Source: Bacteroidota bacterium (lineage in GTDB: Bacteria; Bacteroidota; Bacteroidia; Bacteroidales; JAAUTT01). From it: a stretch of DNA of 64,000 bases. Below the pieces are notes generated by a model. It saw nothing but the letters and a program-made list of their open reading frames with translations. It ran no database searches and was not told the DNA's origin. The stretch spans positions 35,037-99,036 of the forward strand of contig JAEYWD010000125.1 of the NCBI GenBank assembly GCA_023429135.1, written 5' to 3'. Of the stretch, positions 26,776-35,186 are shown piece by piece. Numbering within the stretch: position 1 is the stretch's first letter; every line of letters starts with the position of its first letter. The translations under genes and the position numbers were made by a program.

Positions 26776-29700
26776 ATGAAAAAAAACTTTAAATCGAGTG
26801 GTGTTCCGCATTGGAAATTACCATCAAAACTACTTTTAGTTATGAAATTTGTACTTTTTATTCTCACAACTACTACATTGAGCATTTTTGCAACAGGAGT
26901 CTATTCACAAAATGCAAAAGTAACTGTAGAACTTAAGAATGCCCCTGTTAAAGAGGTATTGCAGGCAATAGAAAGCTCAAGCGAATTCTTTTTTATATAC
27001 AACAACGAGCTTATAGATGTTGAACGCAAAGTGGATCTTAGCGTCAAAGACCAAAAAATTGGTGATATTTTAAATAACCTTTTTAAAAACAGCAATATTG
27101 AAGTAGCTATAATTGACCGCAAGATAATTTTAGCTCCCACTTTTATGAGTGGCAAACAACAGCAAAAGGTAACCGGTACAATCATCGATTCGGGAACAGG
27201 AGAGCCATTGCCGGGTGTTAATATAACTATTGAAGGTACTACGCAGGGAACAATTTCCGACCTCGATGGTAAGTATTCACTTGAAGTTTCGGGAGTAAAT
27301 GCAGTGTTGGTATTTTCGTACATTGGATATATTACCGAGAAGGTTACATTGACGGGGCAGAGTGTGCTAAACGTGAATCTGGTTCCTGATATTACAAAAC
27401 TTGAAGAAGTTGTGGTTGTAGGATACGGAACCATGAAGAAAAAAGACCTTACAGGCTCTGTTATTCAGGTTCGTCCCGACAACCTGGCCAATCAGAATCC
27501 AAAAACAGTTCAGGATATTTTGCAGGGAATTCCAGGGTTGCAGGTAAGTTACGATGGCTCAGCCAAAGGTGGAGGAACTATGATGCTACGCGGGCAACGT
27601 TCGGTTTATACTGATGGCGGGCATAACAACCCTTTGATAATTCTTGACGGAATGATTTTTTACGGAGAACTCTCCGAAGTTAACCCTGATGATATAGCCC
27701 AGATTGATATTCTGAAAGATGCTTCGGCGGCTGCAGTTTATGGTGCTAAAGCAGCAAACGGCGTAATCATAATTGTGACAAAGAAAGGTAAAAAGGGCCA
27801 GCCAGTTATCAATGTGAGCAACAATATCGGATGGGCAGAGCCAAGTATTTACCGTAAAAGGTTTGGCGCCGATGAATACTTGCAGCACCGTCAGGACTGG
27901 TACACAAAGAACTCCTATGGTGTTAACCCTGCTACGGGAGCATACGAAGCTTACCAGACAGGAGTATACGCTAACAGGCCCGGATACTTTATGTCCCCGG
28001 ATCAATTGCCTTCGAATATTTCAATTGAAAACTGGCGTGGTTATACAATGAATTCTGATGGCGAATCCGATCTGAGCATCTGGGCTAAAAGAATGGGATT
28101 TCAGGGTAATGCACTCGAAAATTTACTTGCCGGCAAAACAACCGATTGGGCTAAACACACCTACCGCACAGGGTTTAATCAGGATTATAACGCAAGTGTA
28201 AGCGGAGCTGGTGATAAAATGAATTATTACCTGTCAATGGGTTATTTGAAAAATCAGGGTGCAGTAATCAGCGACGATTATCAGGCCACCAGAGCCAACA
28301 TCAAAGTTGAAGCAAAGGTAAACAAATGGCTTGAACTCGGCGCTAATGTTAACTTTCAGGACAGGTCGGATGGCAATATTGATATAGATGTTGATCAATC
28401 GTTACGTAACAGCCCTTACGCCGATTATGCTGATGCTACGGGAAATCCGTTGCAATACCCGCTGAGTTCCGAATTCAGCCAAAGGGGATATAATTACGAT
28501 TTCCAAAGAAAATACCTGAAACTAGAAAAGGGTTATACTGTATTGAACAATATCTTAAATGCAAAAGTGCTGTTGCCATTTAATATAACTTATTCTTTTA
28601 ATGCAGCCCCACGATATCAGATTTTTTACGACCGATATTTTATGTCGGCAGATTTACCTGGTTCCGATCCAAAATCACGCGGAGCAAACCGTGAGCAGGC
28701 CAAACGTTTCGATTGGTCGCTTAACAATACCTTGTCCTGGGATTACACTTTCATGAAAAAACACCATACAATACTTACGCTTGTTCAGGAAGCTGAAGAT
28801 CGTAAATACTGGCAGGACCGTATTGAGGCGCGGTACATTTTACCATCCGATGCTTTGGGATTTCATAATACAAAAAACGGAAGTAAGGAATACAGTACTT
28901 ATTCATCCTATGATTCCCACCAATCGGCTGATGCTTTGCTGGCCAGGCTGTTTTATTCGTACGACAACCGTTATATGCTTACTACATCCATCCGCAGGGA
29001 CGGATATTCTGCCTTTGGTTCTTCCAATCCATATGCTATGTTTCCGTCAGTGGCAGTGGCATGGACTTTTACAAACGAAAAATTCTTTAAATGGACTCAT
29101 ATAATGAGTACCGGAAAGCTTCGGGTTTCCTACGGCAAAAATGGAAACAGGTCACTTTCCGATCCTTACGTAGCTTTAGCTAACCTTTATGAAGGCGCAG
29201 GAAAAATGCAGGGTTACATTAAACAAAATGGAGAACTGGACCTGATGAGATATTTAATGGCCGACAGAATGGCTAACCCAAATCTTCAATGGGAAAAAAC
29301 AGCAGCGTGGAACTTTGGATTCGATTTTGGCTTTTTGAACGACCGTTTGACAGGAAGTATAGAGTATTATGACATGCGTACCCACGATATGATTATGATG
29401 CAGCGTCTTCCGGAGTTTACAGGATTCCCCAACATTACCACCAATTTAGGACAGGTTGATAACCGTGGGGTAGAAATTTCGTTGATATCGCGTAATATCA
29501 CGAACGACAATCTTAGCTGGACAACAAGCCTGAGTTTCTCGTACAACAAAAACATTATAACTCATCTTTATTACGAAAAAGAAAATATTCTGGATTCTGA
29601 AGGCAATGTGATTGGCTCCAAAGAAATGGACGATAAATCCAACCGATGGTTTATAGGTCAACCCATTAGTACTATTTGGGATTATCGTGTGACAGGAATC

Positions 29701-30324
29701 TGGCAGAAAGAAGAAGTTGAAGAAGCAAAAAAATACGGCCAGGTACCTGGAGATCCCAAAGTAGCTAACAATTACACCGCCGACGATGTAGTGAAAGCCG
29801 ATGGTACAGTGGTACCTGTTTATAATGATAAGGATAAAGAATTTCTGGGACAAACCACCCCTCCTATTCATTGGGCAATACGTAACGAGTTTGAATTGTG
29901 GAAAGATTTTAGTTTCTCGTTCAATATATACTCTTATGTGGGTCACAAAAGTATGTCGGGCAATTACCTGAATAACGACGATGATGGTGGCCGTATGGCA
30001 TATGCTTTGGCAAATTTACCTCAAAAAGAATACTGGACTATTGACAACCCTACCAATAAATATGGTCGTATTGAAGCCAAAGGACCTGTAGGAGCTGAAG
30101 GAGCCCAAATGCTTTACAATCGTTCTTTTGTTCGTCTGGATAATATTTCGGCAGGATATGCATTGCCCAAAAAATGGACTTCAAAACTACATTTAGAGCG
30201 TGTAAAAATTTATGGCTCTATTCGTAATGTTAACGCATGGGCATTTGATTGGGAATATGGGGACCCGGAAACCGGAGGACTTGCAACCCGTGTTTATTCT
30301 TTGGGAATGAATTTAACTTTTTAA
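26776..30324 (+). CDS. SusC/RagA TonB-linked transporter with STN signalling domain (PUL 2)
   Basis: 1182 residues. A long signal peptide (hydrophobic stretch near 22-45) precedes an STN (secretin/TonB N-terminal) domain (about 50-115, VTVELKNAPVKEVLQAIESSSEFFFIYNNELI), which contacts FecR. Then come a carboxypeptidase-regulatory-like domain (VTGTIIDSGTGEPLPGVNI), the linker LEEVVVVGYG, the plug (KTVQDILQGIPGLQV, LKDASAAAVYGAKAANGVI) and the barrel ending NLTF. The STN domain explains the sigma/FecR pair upstream. It imports oligosaccharide with the SusD encoded 18 bp downstream. Confidence 0.95.
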   Translation: MKKNFKSSGVPHWKLPSKLLLVMKFVLFILTTTTLSIFATGVYSQNAKVTVELKNAPVKEVLQAIESSSEFFFIYNNELIDVERKVDLSVKDQKIGDILNNLFKNSNIEVAIIDRKIILAPTFMSGKQQQKVTGTIIDSGTGEPLPGVNITIEGTTQGTISDLDGKYSLEVSGVNAVLVFSYIGYITEKVTLTGQSVLNVNLVPDITKLEEVVVVGYGTMKKKDLTGSVIQVRPDNLANQNPKTVQDILQGIPGLQVSYDGSAKGGGTMMLRGQRSVYTDGGHNNPLIILDGMIFYGELSEVNPDDIAQIDILKDASAAAVYGAKAANGVIIIVTKKGKKGQPVINVSNNIGWAEPSIYRKRFGADEYLQHRQDWYTKNSYGVNPATGAYEAYQTGVYANRPGYFMSPDQLPSNISIENWRGYTMNSDGESDLSIWAKRMGFQGNALENLLAGKTTDWAKHTYRTGFNQDYNASVSGAGDKMNYYLSMGYLKNQGAVISDDYQATRANIKVEAKVNKWLELGANVNFQDRSDGNIDIDVDQSLRNSPYADYADATGNPLQYPLSSEFSQRGYNYDFQRKYLKLEKGYTVLNNILNAKVLLPFNITYSFNAAPRYQIFYDRYFMSADLPGSDPKSRGANREQAKRFDWSLNNTLSWDYTFMKKHHTILTLVQEAEDRKYWQDRIEARYILPSDALGFHNTKNGSKEYSTYSSYDSHQSADALLARLFYSYDNRYMLTTSIRRDGYSAFGSSNPYAMFPSVAVAWTFTNEKFFKWTHIMSTGKLRVSYGKNGNRSLSDPYVALANLYEGAGKMQGYIKQNGELDLMRYLMADRMANPNLQWEKTAAWNFGFDFGFLNDRLTGSIEYYDMRTHDMIMMQRLPEFTGFPNITTNLGQVDNRGVEISLISRNITNDNLSWTTSLSFSYNKNIITHLYYEKENILDSEGNVIGSKEMDDKSNRWFIGQPISTIWDYRVTGIWQKEEVEEAKKYGQVPGDPKVANNYTADDVVKADGTVVPVYNDKDKEFLGQTTPPIHWAIRNEFELWKDFSFSFNIYSYVGHKSMSGNYLNNDDDGGRMAYALANLPQKEYWTIDNPTNKYGRIEAKGPVGAEGAQMLYNRSFVRLDNISAGYALPKKWTSKLHLERVKIYGSIRNVNAWAFDWEYGDPETGGLATRVYSLGMNLTF

Positions 30325-30342
30325 TCACTATCAGTTACAATT

Positions 30343-32352
30343 ATGAAGCAGATATATTTAAAATTAAAGCATATAAGTTCAGCCATTTTTATTGGCGGCT
30401 TAATCTTACTTGGAGGATGTTCCCAGGATTTTCTGGCTCCCGACCCACTTTCGCTCTACGAGCCAAAAGCAACATTCGGTACCGAATCGGGACTCAAATC
30501 GGCATTGGCAATATGCGACCGTCATCTCAAGCTATACTGGGCTACGGATCATAACGAAATGCTTTCACTTGGAACCGAATATATTTTTTCGGACTTAATG
30601 GTTGCCAGTGCAACAGATAAACGCAGCATGCTTTGCGATGTTGCCAATATGCTCACCCCAACAAGCGAAACTTCATCGCAGAATCTCGACAGAACAAACA
30701 GCATCTGGTTCTTTTGGCAGGAAACCTATAAAGGAATTATGTATTCAAATACTATTATCCAGTTTGTAGATGCCGTTCAAGGACTCGACGAGAATACCAA
30801 AAATATTTACAAGGGCAGAGCCTATTTTCATCGTGCTTACCGCTATATGTCCTTAGTATTTCAATTTGGTGACGTACCACTTGTTACCAAGATTCTGGAA
30901 GTGCCTAAACAAAATTATCGCAGTACAAACCGCGAGGCTATCTTACAAATGATCACCAAAGATATGGAGTTTGCCGTGCAGTGGGTCCCCGATCAAAAGG
31001 ACATTTCTGTAATTGGTATGGTTAATAAAGGTGCCTGCCGTATGTTGCTTGCCAAATGCTACCTTGCTATGGGAGAATACGCCAAAGCCAAAGAACAAAC
31101 TGACATATTGATTAATCAATCGGGTTATTCGCTCATGACCGATAATTTCGGGACATTCAATCCCGGGGGTGAACCTGAGACCTGGAAAATTACCCGCAAT
31201 GTTATCTGGGACTTACACCGTGCCGAAAACAAGCTCATCTCTTCAAACAGAGAGGTTATTATGGGAATGCCCAATAGGGGCGCAGAAGCAGAGTCATTTG
31301 TAAAAATGCTTACCATGCGTATTTTATACCCCTTTGTTTTCGACAGCAGACTTAAAACAAAAGATGGTAAACAAGCTTTGTTAAATTTAAAACGCAACCA
31401 TGCCGATTACAATTCCAAATACGATTATATGAGAGCCTTTGGACGTGGTATTGCAACATTCCGTCCTACATATTTTCACACTCATACCCTTTGGAATGTT
31501 AACGGAGTGATGGACGCAACGGATCTGCGCCATAGTTCGGAGGCCGGTAACTGGATACGCATGGAAGACTACCGTGTGAACAACAAAGCATCGTCGGAAT
31601 TTGGAAAACCAATAACACTTTACAACCCGGCTAACGGAGCGCTATTGTGTAGCGATACTATTCGTCGCTGGTTTGGTGTACCTCATTACAAGCTCTTTCT
31701 GAACGACCCGGTTAATGATGCCAATATCAGTGGTTCCGACGGTAACAGGGGAGCCACCAACGGAGGTATTGCCGATTGGTACCTTTACCGTTTGGCTGAA
31801 GCATATCTCCTTAGAGCCGAAGCCAAATATTACATGGATGCAAACGACCCTACCATTAAGGATGATTTGAATGTATTGAGACAACGGGCAAAATGTGCGC
31901 AGCTTTATACCGGAACTGTTACCATAGGCGACATTATGAACGAACGTGCCCGGGAGTTATATTGGGAAGAATGGCGTAACGTAGAATTAACACGTGTATC
32001 ACTATGCCTTGCCCGTAGTGGAAAACCCGATGAATGGGGTAACACCTATAGCCTTGAAAACTTTGATAAACAAAGCGGTACTGATTCAAATGGAGGAAGC
32101 TACTGGTACCAGCGTATTGTACACTACAGTATGTATAACAAAGGTCCAATAAAAATAGATGCTACAGGTAACAATAACCCTAATTACACGATGGATAAAA
32201 AGAACCTCTACTGGCCTATACCTTATGCGGCGATTACAGCCAATAATAAGGGAAAACTCAGTCAGAACTATGGCTATGAAGGTTATGATCCGGCTACCCC
32301 AAAATGGGATAACTGGGAAGACGCTGCAGCAGATGAGAGTAAAACAAATTAA
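30343..32352 (+). CDS. SusD/RagB-type glycan-binding lipoprotein (PUL 2)
   Basis: A 669-residue lipoprotein with signal ending LILLGGC, then SQDFLAPDPLSLY. SusD hallmarks are KGRAYFHRAYRYMSLVFQFGDVPLV, NKGACRMLLAKCYLAMGEY, YRLAEAYLLRAEAKYYM and IMNERARELYWEEWRNVELTRVS. It is longer than the PUL 1 SusD (494 residues), the extra length lying mainly in the middle and C-terminal binding region, which suggests a larger or more elaborate ligand. It is in one operon with susC. Confidence 0.93.
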   Translation: MKQIYLKLKHISSAIFIGGLILLGGCSQDFLAPDPLSLYEPKATFGTESGLKSALAICDRHLKLYWATDHNEMLSLGTEYIFSDLMVASATDKRSMLCDVANMLTPTSETSSQNLDRTNSIWFFWQETYKGIMYSNTIIQFVDAVQGLDENTKNIYKGRAYFHRAYRYMSLVFQFGDVPLVTKILEVPKQNYRSTNREAILQMITKDMEFAVQWVPDQKDISVIGMVNKGACRMLLAKCYLAMGEYAKAKEQTDILINQSGYSLMTDNFGTFNPGGEPETWKITRNVIWDLHRAENKLISSNREVIMGMPNRGAEAESFVKMLTMRILYPFVFDSRLKTKDGKQALLNLKRNHADYNSKYDYMRAFGRGIATFRPTYFHTHTLWNVNGVMDATDLRHSSEAGNWIRMEDYRVNNKASSEFGKPITLYNPANGALLCSDTIRRWFGVPHYKLFLNDPVNDANISGSDGNRGATNGGIADWYLYRLAEAYLLRAEAKYYMDANDPTIKDDLNVLRQRAKCAQLYTGTVTIGDIMNERARELYWEEWRNVELTRVSLCLARSGKPDEWGNTYSLENFDKQSGTDSNGGSYWYQRIVHYSMYNKGPIKIDATGNNNPNYTMDKKNLYWPIPYAAITANNKGKLSQNYGYEGYDPATPKWDNWEDAAADESKTN

Positions 32353-32394
32353 TTATTAAATCGAAGCTATAAATCCTCATCCATTAACTTAACT

Positions 32395-32490
32395 AAGAGG
32401 CTGTGGAAAAAGTCGTTTTTAAAGTTTTAATTTGTAAAACCTTCCAGGTTTTGAAAACCTGGAAGGTTTGGACTTTCGAGACAGCCTCTT
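32395..32490. repeat. Nested inverted-repeat element 3 (GAGGCTGTG family)
   Basis: The outer arms AAGAGGCTGT and ACAGCCTCTT pair exactly, with GGAAAAAGTC facing GACTTTCGAG less well. The inner hairpin AAACCTTCCAGGTTTT / AAAACCTGGAAGGTTT is perfect with a 1-nt centre. It shares its outer arms with 16285-16407 and 61396-61497 but carries a different inner hairpin. Another 10-bp inverted repeat (CTCATCTGTT / AACAGATGAG) follows at 32499-32537. Confidence 0.7.
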
Positions 32491-32584
32491 CTTCAAATCT
32501 CATCTGTTTTATTATTTTCCACAAACCAACAGATGAGCCATATACAATTTCTTAGTTTAAATAAATTCCTAAGTTCTTAAAGTC

Positions 32585-33691
32585 ATGCATAAGAAATACT
32601 GTTTGTTATTACTACTTTTTGTCCCTTTTCACTTATTGATTGCACAAAAGAGCCTGCTGAACAATTTTCCTGAAGGTTATACTCCCGAAGAAATCGGGAA
32701 ACGATTGGCCTACCGTTTTGTAGATGCCAAGCATGCGCTCCATGCAGGTAAATGGATTAGCTACCCCGAAACCTTTTATTGGAATGGCTCTCTTAAGTTT
32801 GCATCAATAAAACAGGATAAAGAACTCCTCCGGTTATTGCAAAACAAGTTTGAACCATTATTTACAACCGAAAAAGAACTGTTGCCGATAATGAATCATG
32901 TCGACTTGAATATGTTCGGAAGTCTTCCCCTGGAACTTTATCGGATAACAAAAGAAAAAAGATACAGAGAATTAGGCATGCTTTACGCCGACACTCAGTG
33001 GGAAGTTCCGGAGAACGCAAGTCCTGAGGAAAAAACATGGGCAGAAAAAGGATACACCTGGCAAACCCGACTTTGGATTGATGATATGTATATGATCACC
33101 ATTGTGCAAACTCAAGCCTTTAAAATTACCGGCGACCGGAAATATATTGACAGGGCAGCAAAAGAAATGGTAATGTACCTGGATGAATTACAGCGTCCCA
33201 ACGGTCTTTTCTACCATGCCCCCGATGTTCCCTTTTACTGGGGACGGGGTAATGGATGGATGGCCGCAGGAATGACAGAGCTGCTGCGTTGTTTGCCTAA
33301 AAAACATAAGGATCGGCCCCGGATTCTGGAAGGATATCGGACAATGATGAAAAGTCTGAAAGAATTCCAAAGACCTGAAGGTATGTGGAACCAGTTAATT
33401 GACGAGCCCGACTGCTGGATTGAAACATCCGGTTCGGCCATGTTCACTTACGCAATTATTACCGGTGTAAAACAAGGATGGCTGAACCCCGAAGAATATG
33501 CCCCGGCCGCACGGAAGGCCTGGATGGAAATGGTTTCATATGTAAACGACCAGGGAGCTGTGACGGATATTTGCGTGGGCACTAACAAAAAGAACGACAA
33601 GCAATATTATTACGACAGACCACGTAAAACAGGCGACTACCATGGTCAGGCCCCTTACCTTTGGTGTGCTGTTGCACTTCTCGAAAAATAA
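32585..33691 (+). CDS. GH105 unsaturated glycuronyl hydrolase (PUL 2)
   Basis: A 368-residue exported enzyme (signal MHKKYCLLLLLFVPFHLLIAQ) of family GH88/GH105, which removes the 4,5-unsaturated uronic acid left at the non-reducing end by polysaccharide lyases. Family signatures are WIDDMYMITIVQ near residue 160, FYWGRGNGWMAAGM near 220, WNQLIDEPDCWIETSGSAMFTYAI near 270 and DYHGQAPYLWCA at the end. It implies a lyase-degraded uronate polysaccharide (rhamnogalacturonan, ulvan or similar) as the PUL 2 substrate; no lyase gene lies in this window. Confidence 0.92.
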   Translation: MHKKYCLLLLLFVPFHLLIAQKSLLNNFPEGYTPEEIGKRLAYRFVDAKHALHAGKWISYPETFYWNGSLKFASIKQDKELLRLLQNKFEPLFTTEKELLPIMNHVDLNMFGSLPLELYRITKEKRYRELGMLYADTQWEVPENASPEEKTWAEKGYTWQTRLWIDDMYMITIVQTQAFKITGDRKYIDRAAKEMVMYLDELQRPNGLFYHAPDVPFYWGRGNGWMAAGMTELLRCLPKKHKDRPRILEGYRTMMKSLKEFQRPEGMWNQLIDEPDCWIETSGSAMFTYAIITGVKQGWLNPEEYAPAARKAWMEMVSYVNDQGAVTDICVGTNKKNDKQYYYDRPRKTGDYHGQAPYLWCAVALLEK

Positions 33692-33712
33692 AAATTATTA
33701 ATCAATCCTCAA

Positions 33713-33815
33713 TATGCACCTGTTTACCCCCGTTCTTTAACTTCAAAAGTTAAACCAGGTGTATAAATTCATGCACTTCTTCAAATCCTTCTCTTTCGGG
33801 AGAGGGATTTTGAAG
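33713..33815. terminator. Two hairpins between the GH105 and rex genes (convergent ends)
   Basis: Hairpin 1 pairs ATGCACCTG with CAGGTGTAT around an inner TTTAACTT/AAAAGTTAAA (33713-33764). Hairpin 2 pairs CTTCAAATCC-TTCTC with GAGAGGGATTTTGAAG (33776-33815) with a TTTCGG-type loop. Neither has a strong T run, but together they fill the convergent gap and probably stop transcription. Confidence 0.5.
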
Positions 33816-33866
33816 TTGGGCGAATGAAAAAAATTCTATGAATTTCTACTTTTGCGTGTAGTAAAG

Positions 33867-34484
33867 CTACCCCTGCTTTTTCACAAAATAGGCCACTTTT
33901 TCAAGAGAGGTGATCATGTCGTATTCTTCGAGATATACCTTTGGAGAAACGTTTAGTGGTACGGTGGTAAAATTCAGTATCCCTTTGATACCAGCATCCA
34001 TAAGCTTTTGAGCACTTTCAACGGCTACTTCGGGTGGTACGGTTAACATCCCGATTGTAATAGATCGTTCCTTGATTATTCTTGCCAGATCGTCCATATG
34101 GAAACACTCAACGCCAAGAATAACAGATCCTGTGCGGTCGGGAGCAATATCAAAAGATGCAACAATATTCAATTTTGGACGCTTGCCGGTGAAATAATGT
34201 GTTACAGCAGTGCCAAGATTACCCATACCAACAACAGCAATATTTAAAACCTCGTCACTATCGATAACTTTACCGATCATTTCAATCATTTCCTTTACAT
34301 CGTAACCTTTGCGCTGGGCGCTGGCAAAGCCAAGAAACATAATATCGCGACGCACCTGCACTGCAGTTATATTCTGGAGTTCGGCCAACTCGTGCGAATA
34401 GATATGAGTTTTACCCATACTGAGACAGTTCAGGAGGGTTCGGCGGTATTGGCTTAAACGTTCTACAGTTTTTTCAGGTAACAT
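33867..34484 (-). CDS. rex: Redox-sensing transcriptional repressor Rex
   Basis: A 205-residue repressor. The N-terminal winged helix (LPEKTVERLSQYRRTLL ... IYSHELAELQNITAVQVRRDIMFLG, about 1-80) binds DNA. The C-terminal Rossmann domain (VVGMGNLGTAVTHYF near 88, VASFDIAPDRTG, ITIGMLTVPPEVAVESAQKLMDAGIKGILNF) senses the NADH/NAD+ ratio. Rex represses fermentation and anaerobic respiration genes until NADH rises. A palindrome and promoter directly upstream suggest autoregulation, and the nearby acyl-CoA synthetase and ferredoxin oxidoreductase genes are natural targets. Confidence 0.95.
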   Translation of the reverse strand: MLPEKTVERLSQYRRTLLNCLSMGKTHIYSHELAELQNITAVQVRRDIMFLGFASAQRKGYDVKEMIEMIGKVIDSDEVLNIAVVGMGNLGTAVTHYFTGKRPKLNIVASFDIAPDRTGSVILGVECFHMDDLARIIKERSITIGMLTVPPEVAVESAQKLMDAGIKGILNFTTVPLNVSPKVYLEEYDMITSLEKVAYFVKKQG

Positions 34485-34523
34485 TACAAAAAAGTAAAAT
34501 AATCAGTCAAACAAACGCAAAAA

Positions 34524-34550
34524 ATGTGAAAAGTTCACATCGCAAATATA
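34524..34550 (-). promoter_or_regulatory. Candidate rex promoter with overlapping palindromic operator
   Basis: A 7-bp perfect palindrome, ATGTGAA-AAG-TTCACAT (34524-34540). Its half-sites match the known Rex half-site TTGTGAA/TTCACAA, but the spacer is 3 nt instead of the usual 6. On the rex strand TATATTTG (34550-34543) matches the -7 element and lies just upstream, so a bound repressor would cover the transcription start. The rex ATG is 40 nt downstream. Confidence 0.6.
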
Positions 34551-34584
34551 GATATTTTGTTGTTAGCTAAAAAACAGTTCAATT

Positions 34585-35025
34585 TTAAGTTGTTTGCGAC
34601 TTTTTAAAGAAGGAGTTTATTTTTCTCAGTAGTTCATCTCGTCCAATTGGTTTAGCTATAAAATCGTCGCATCCGGCAGCAAGAGCTTTTCCCCGGTCCT
34701 CGGTAAGTGCATAAGCTGTTTGAGCAATAATTGGAAGTTCTTTCCGGGCAGCTTTTATCTGTCGGGTGGCTTCGTAACCATTCATTACCGGCATCAGAAT
34801 ATCCATCAATACCATATCAATCCTGGTATTGGATAAACAATAGTCCACCGCCTTCTTCCCGTTTTCGGCCCTAATAACAATGGCTCCCGTTGGTTCCAGC
34901 AACTCATTAATATACATAAAATTCAGCTCTATATCTTCGGCCACAAGAATCACCTTTTCGGTCCAATGATATTCTTCCTCGGCATAGGCTGCTGTCTTCT
35001 TGAGTTCTTGCAAATTCATAATCAA
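34585..35025 (-). CDS. Stand-alone response regulator receiver protein
   Basis: 146 residues: a 20-residue leader, then a receiver domain (VILVAEDIELNFMYINELL with the acidic pair; MVLMDILMPVMNG with the phospho-acceptor Asp near 78; PIIAQTAYA; FIAKPI with the conserved Lys). There is no output domain, so it acts as a phosphorelay intermediate or by protein contact. Its sequence resembles the receiver of hybrid kinases such as the one at 56414-58768. No kinase gene is adjacent. Confidence 0.88.
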   Translation of the reverse strand: MIMNLQELKKTAAYAEEEYHWTEKVILVAEDIELNFMYINELLEPTGAIVIRAENGKKAVDYCLSNTRIDMVLMDILMPVMNGYEATRQIKAARKELPIIAQTAYALTEDRGKALAAGCDDFIAKPIGRDELLRKINSFFKKSQTT

Positions 35026-35186
35026 TCAGGTTACAAGTGCTTATCTTTAATAAATATAACAAAATATAAAGAGAAAGTTGTGTCGCATTTTAAAAAATAT
35101 TGATCTATAACAAAATTTAAGCTTTCAAAAGTCATGATTCATACAGTGAAAATTCCCCTAAATTTGCTGAAACAAAAAACCTTTAT

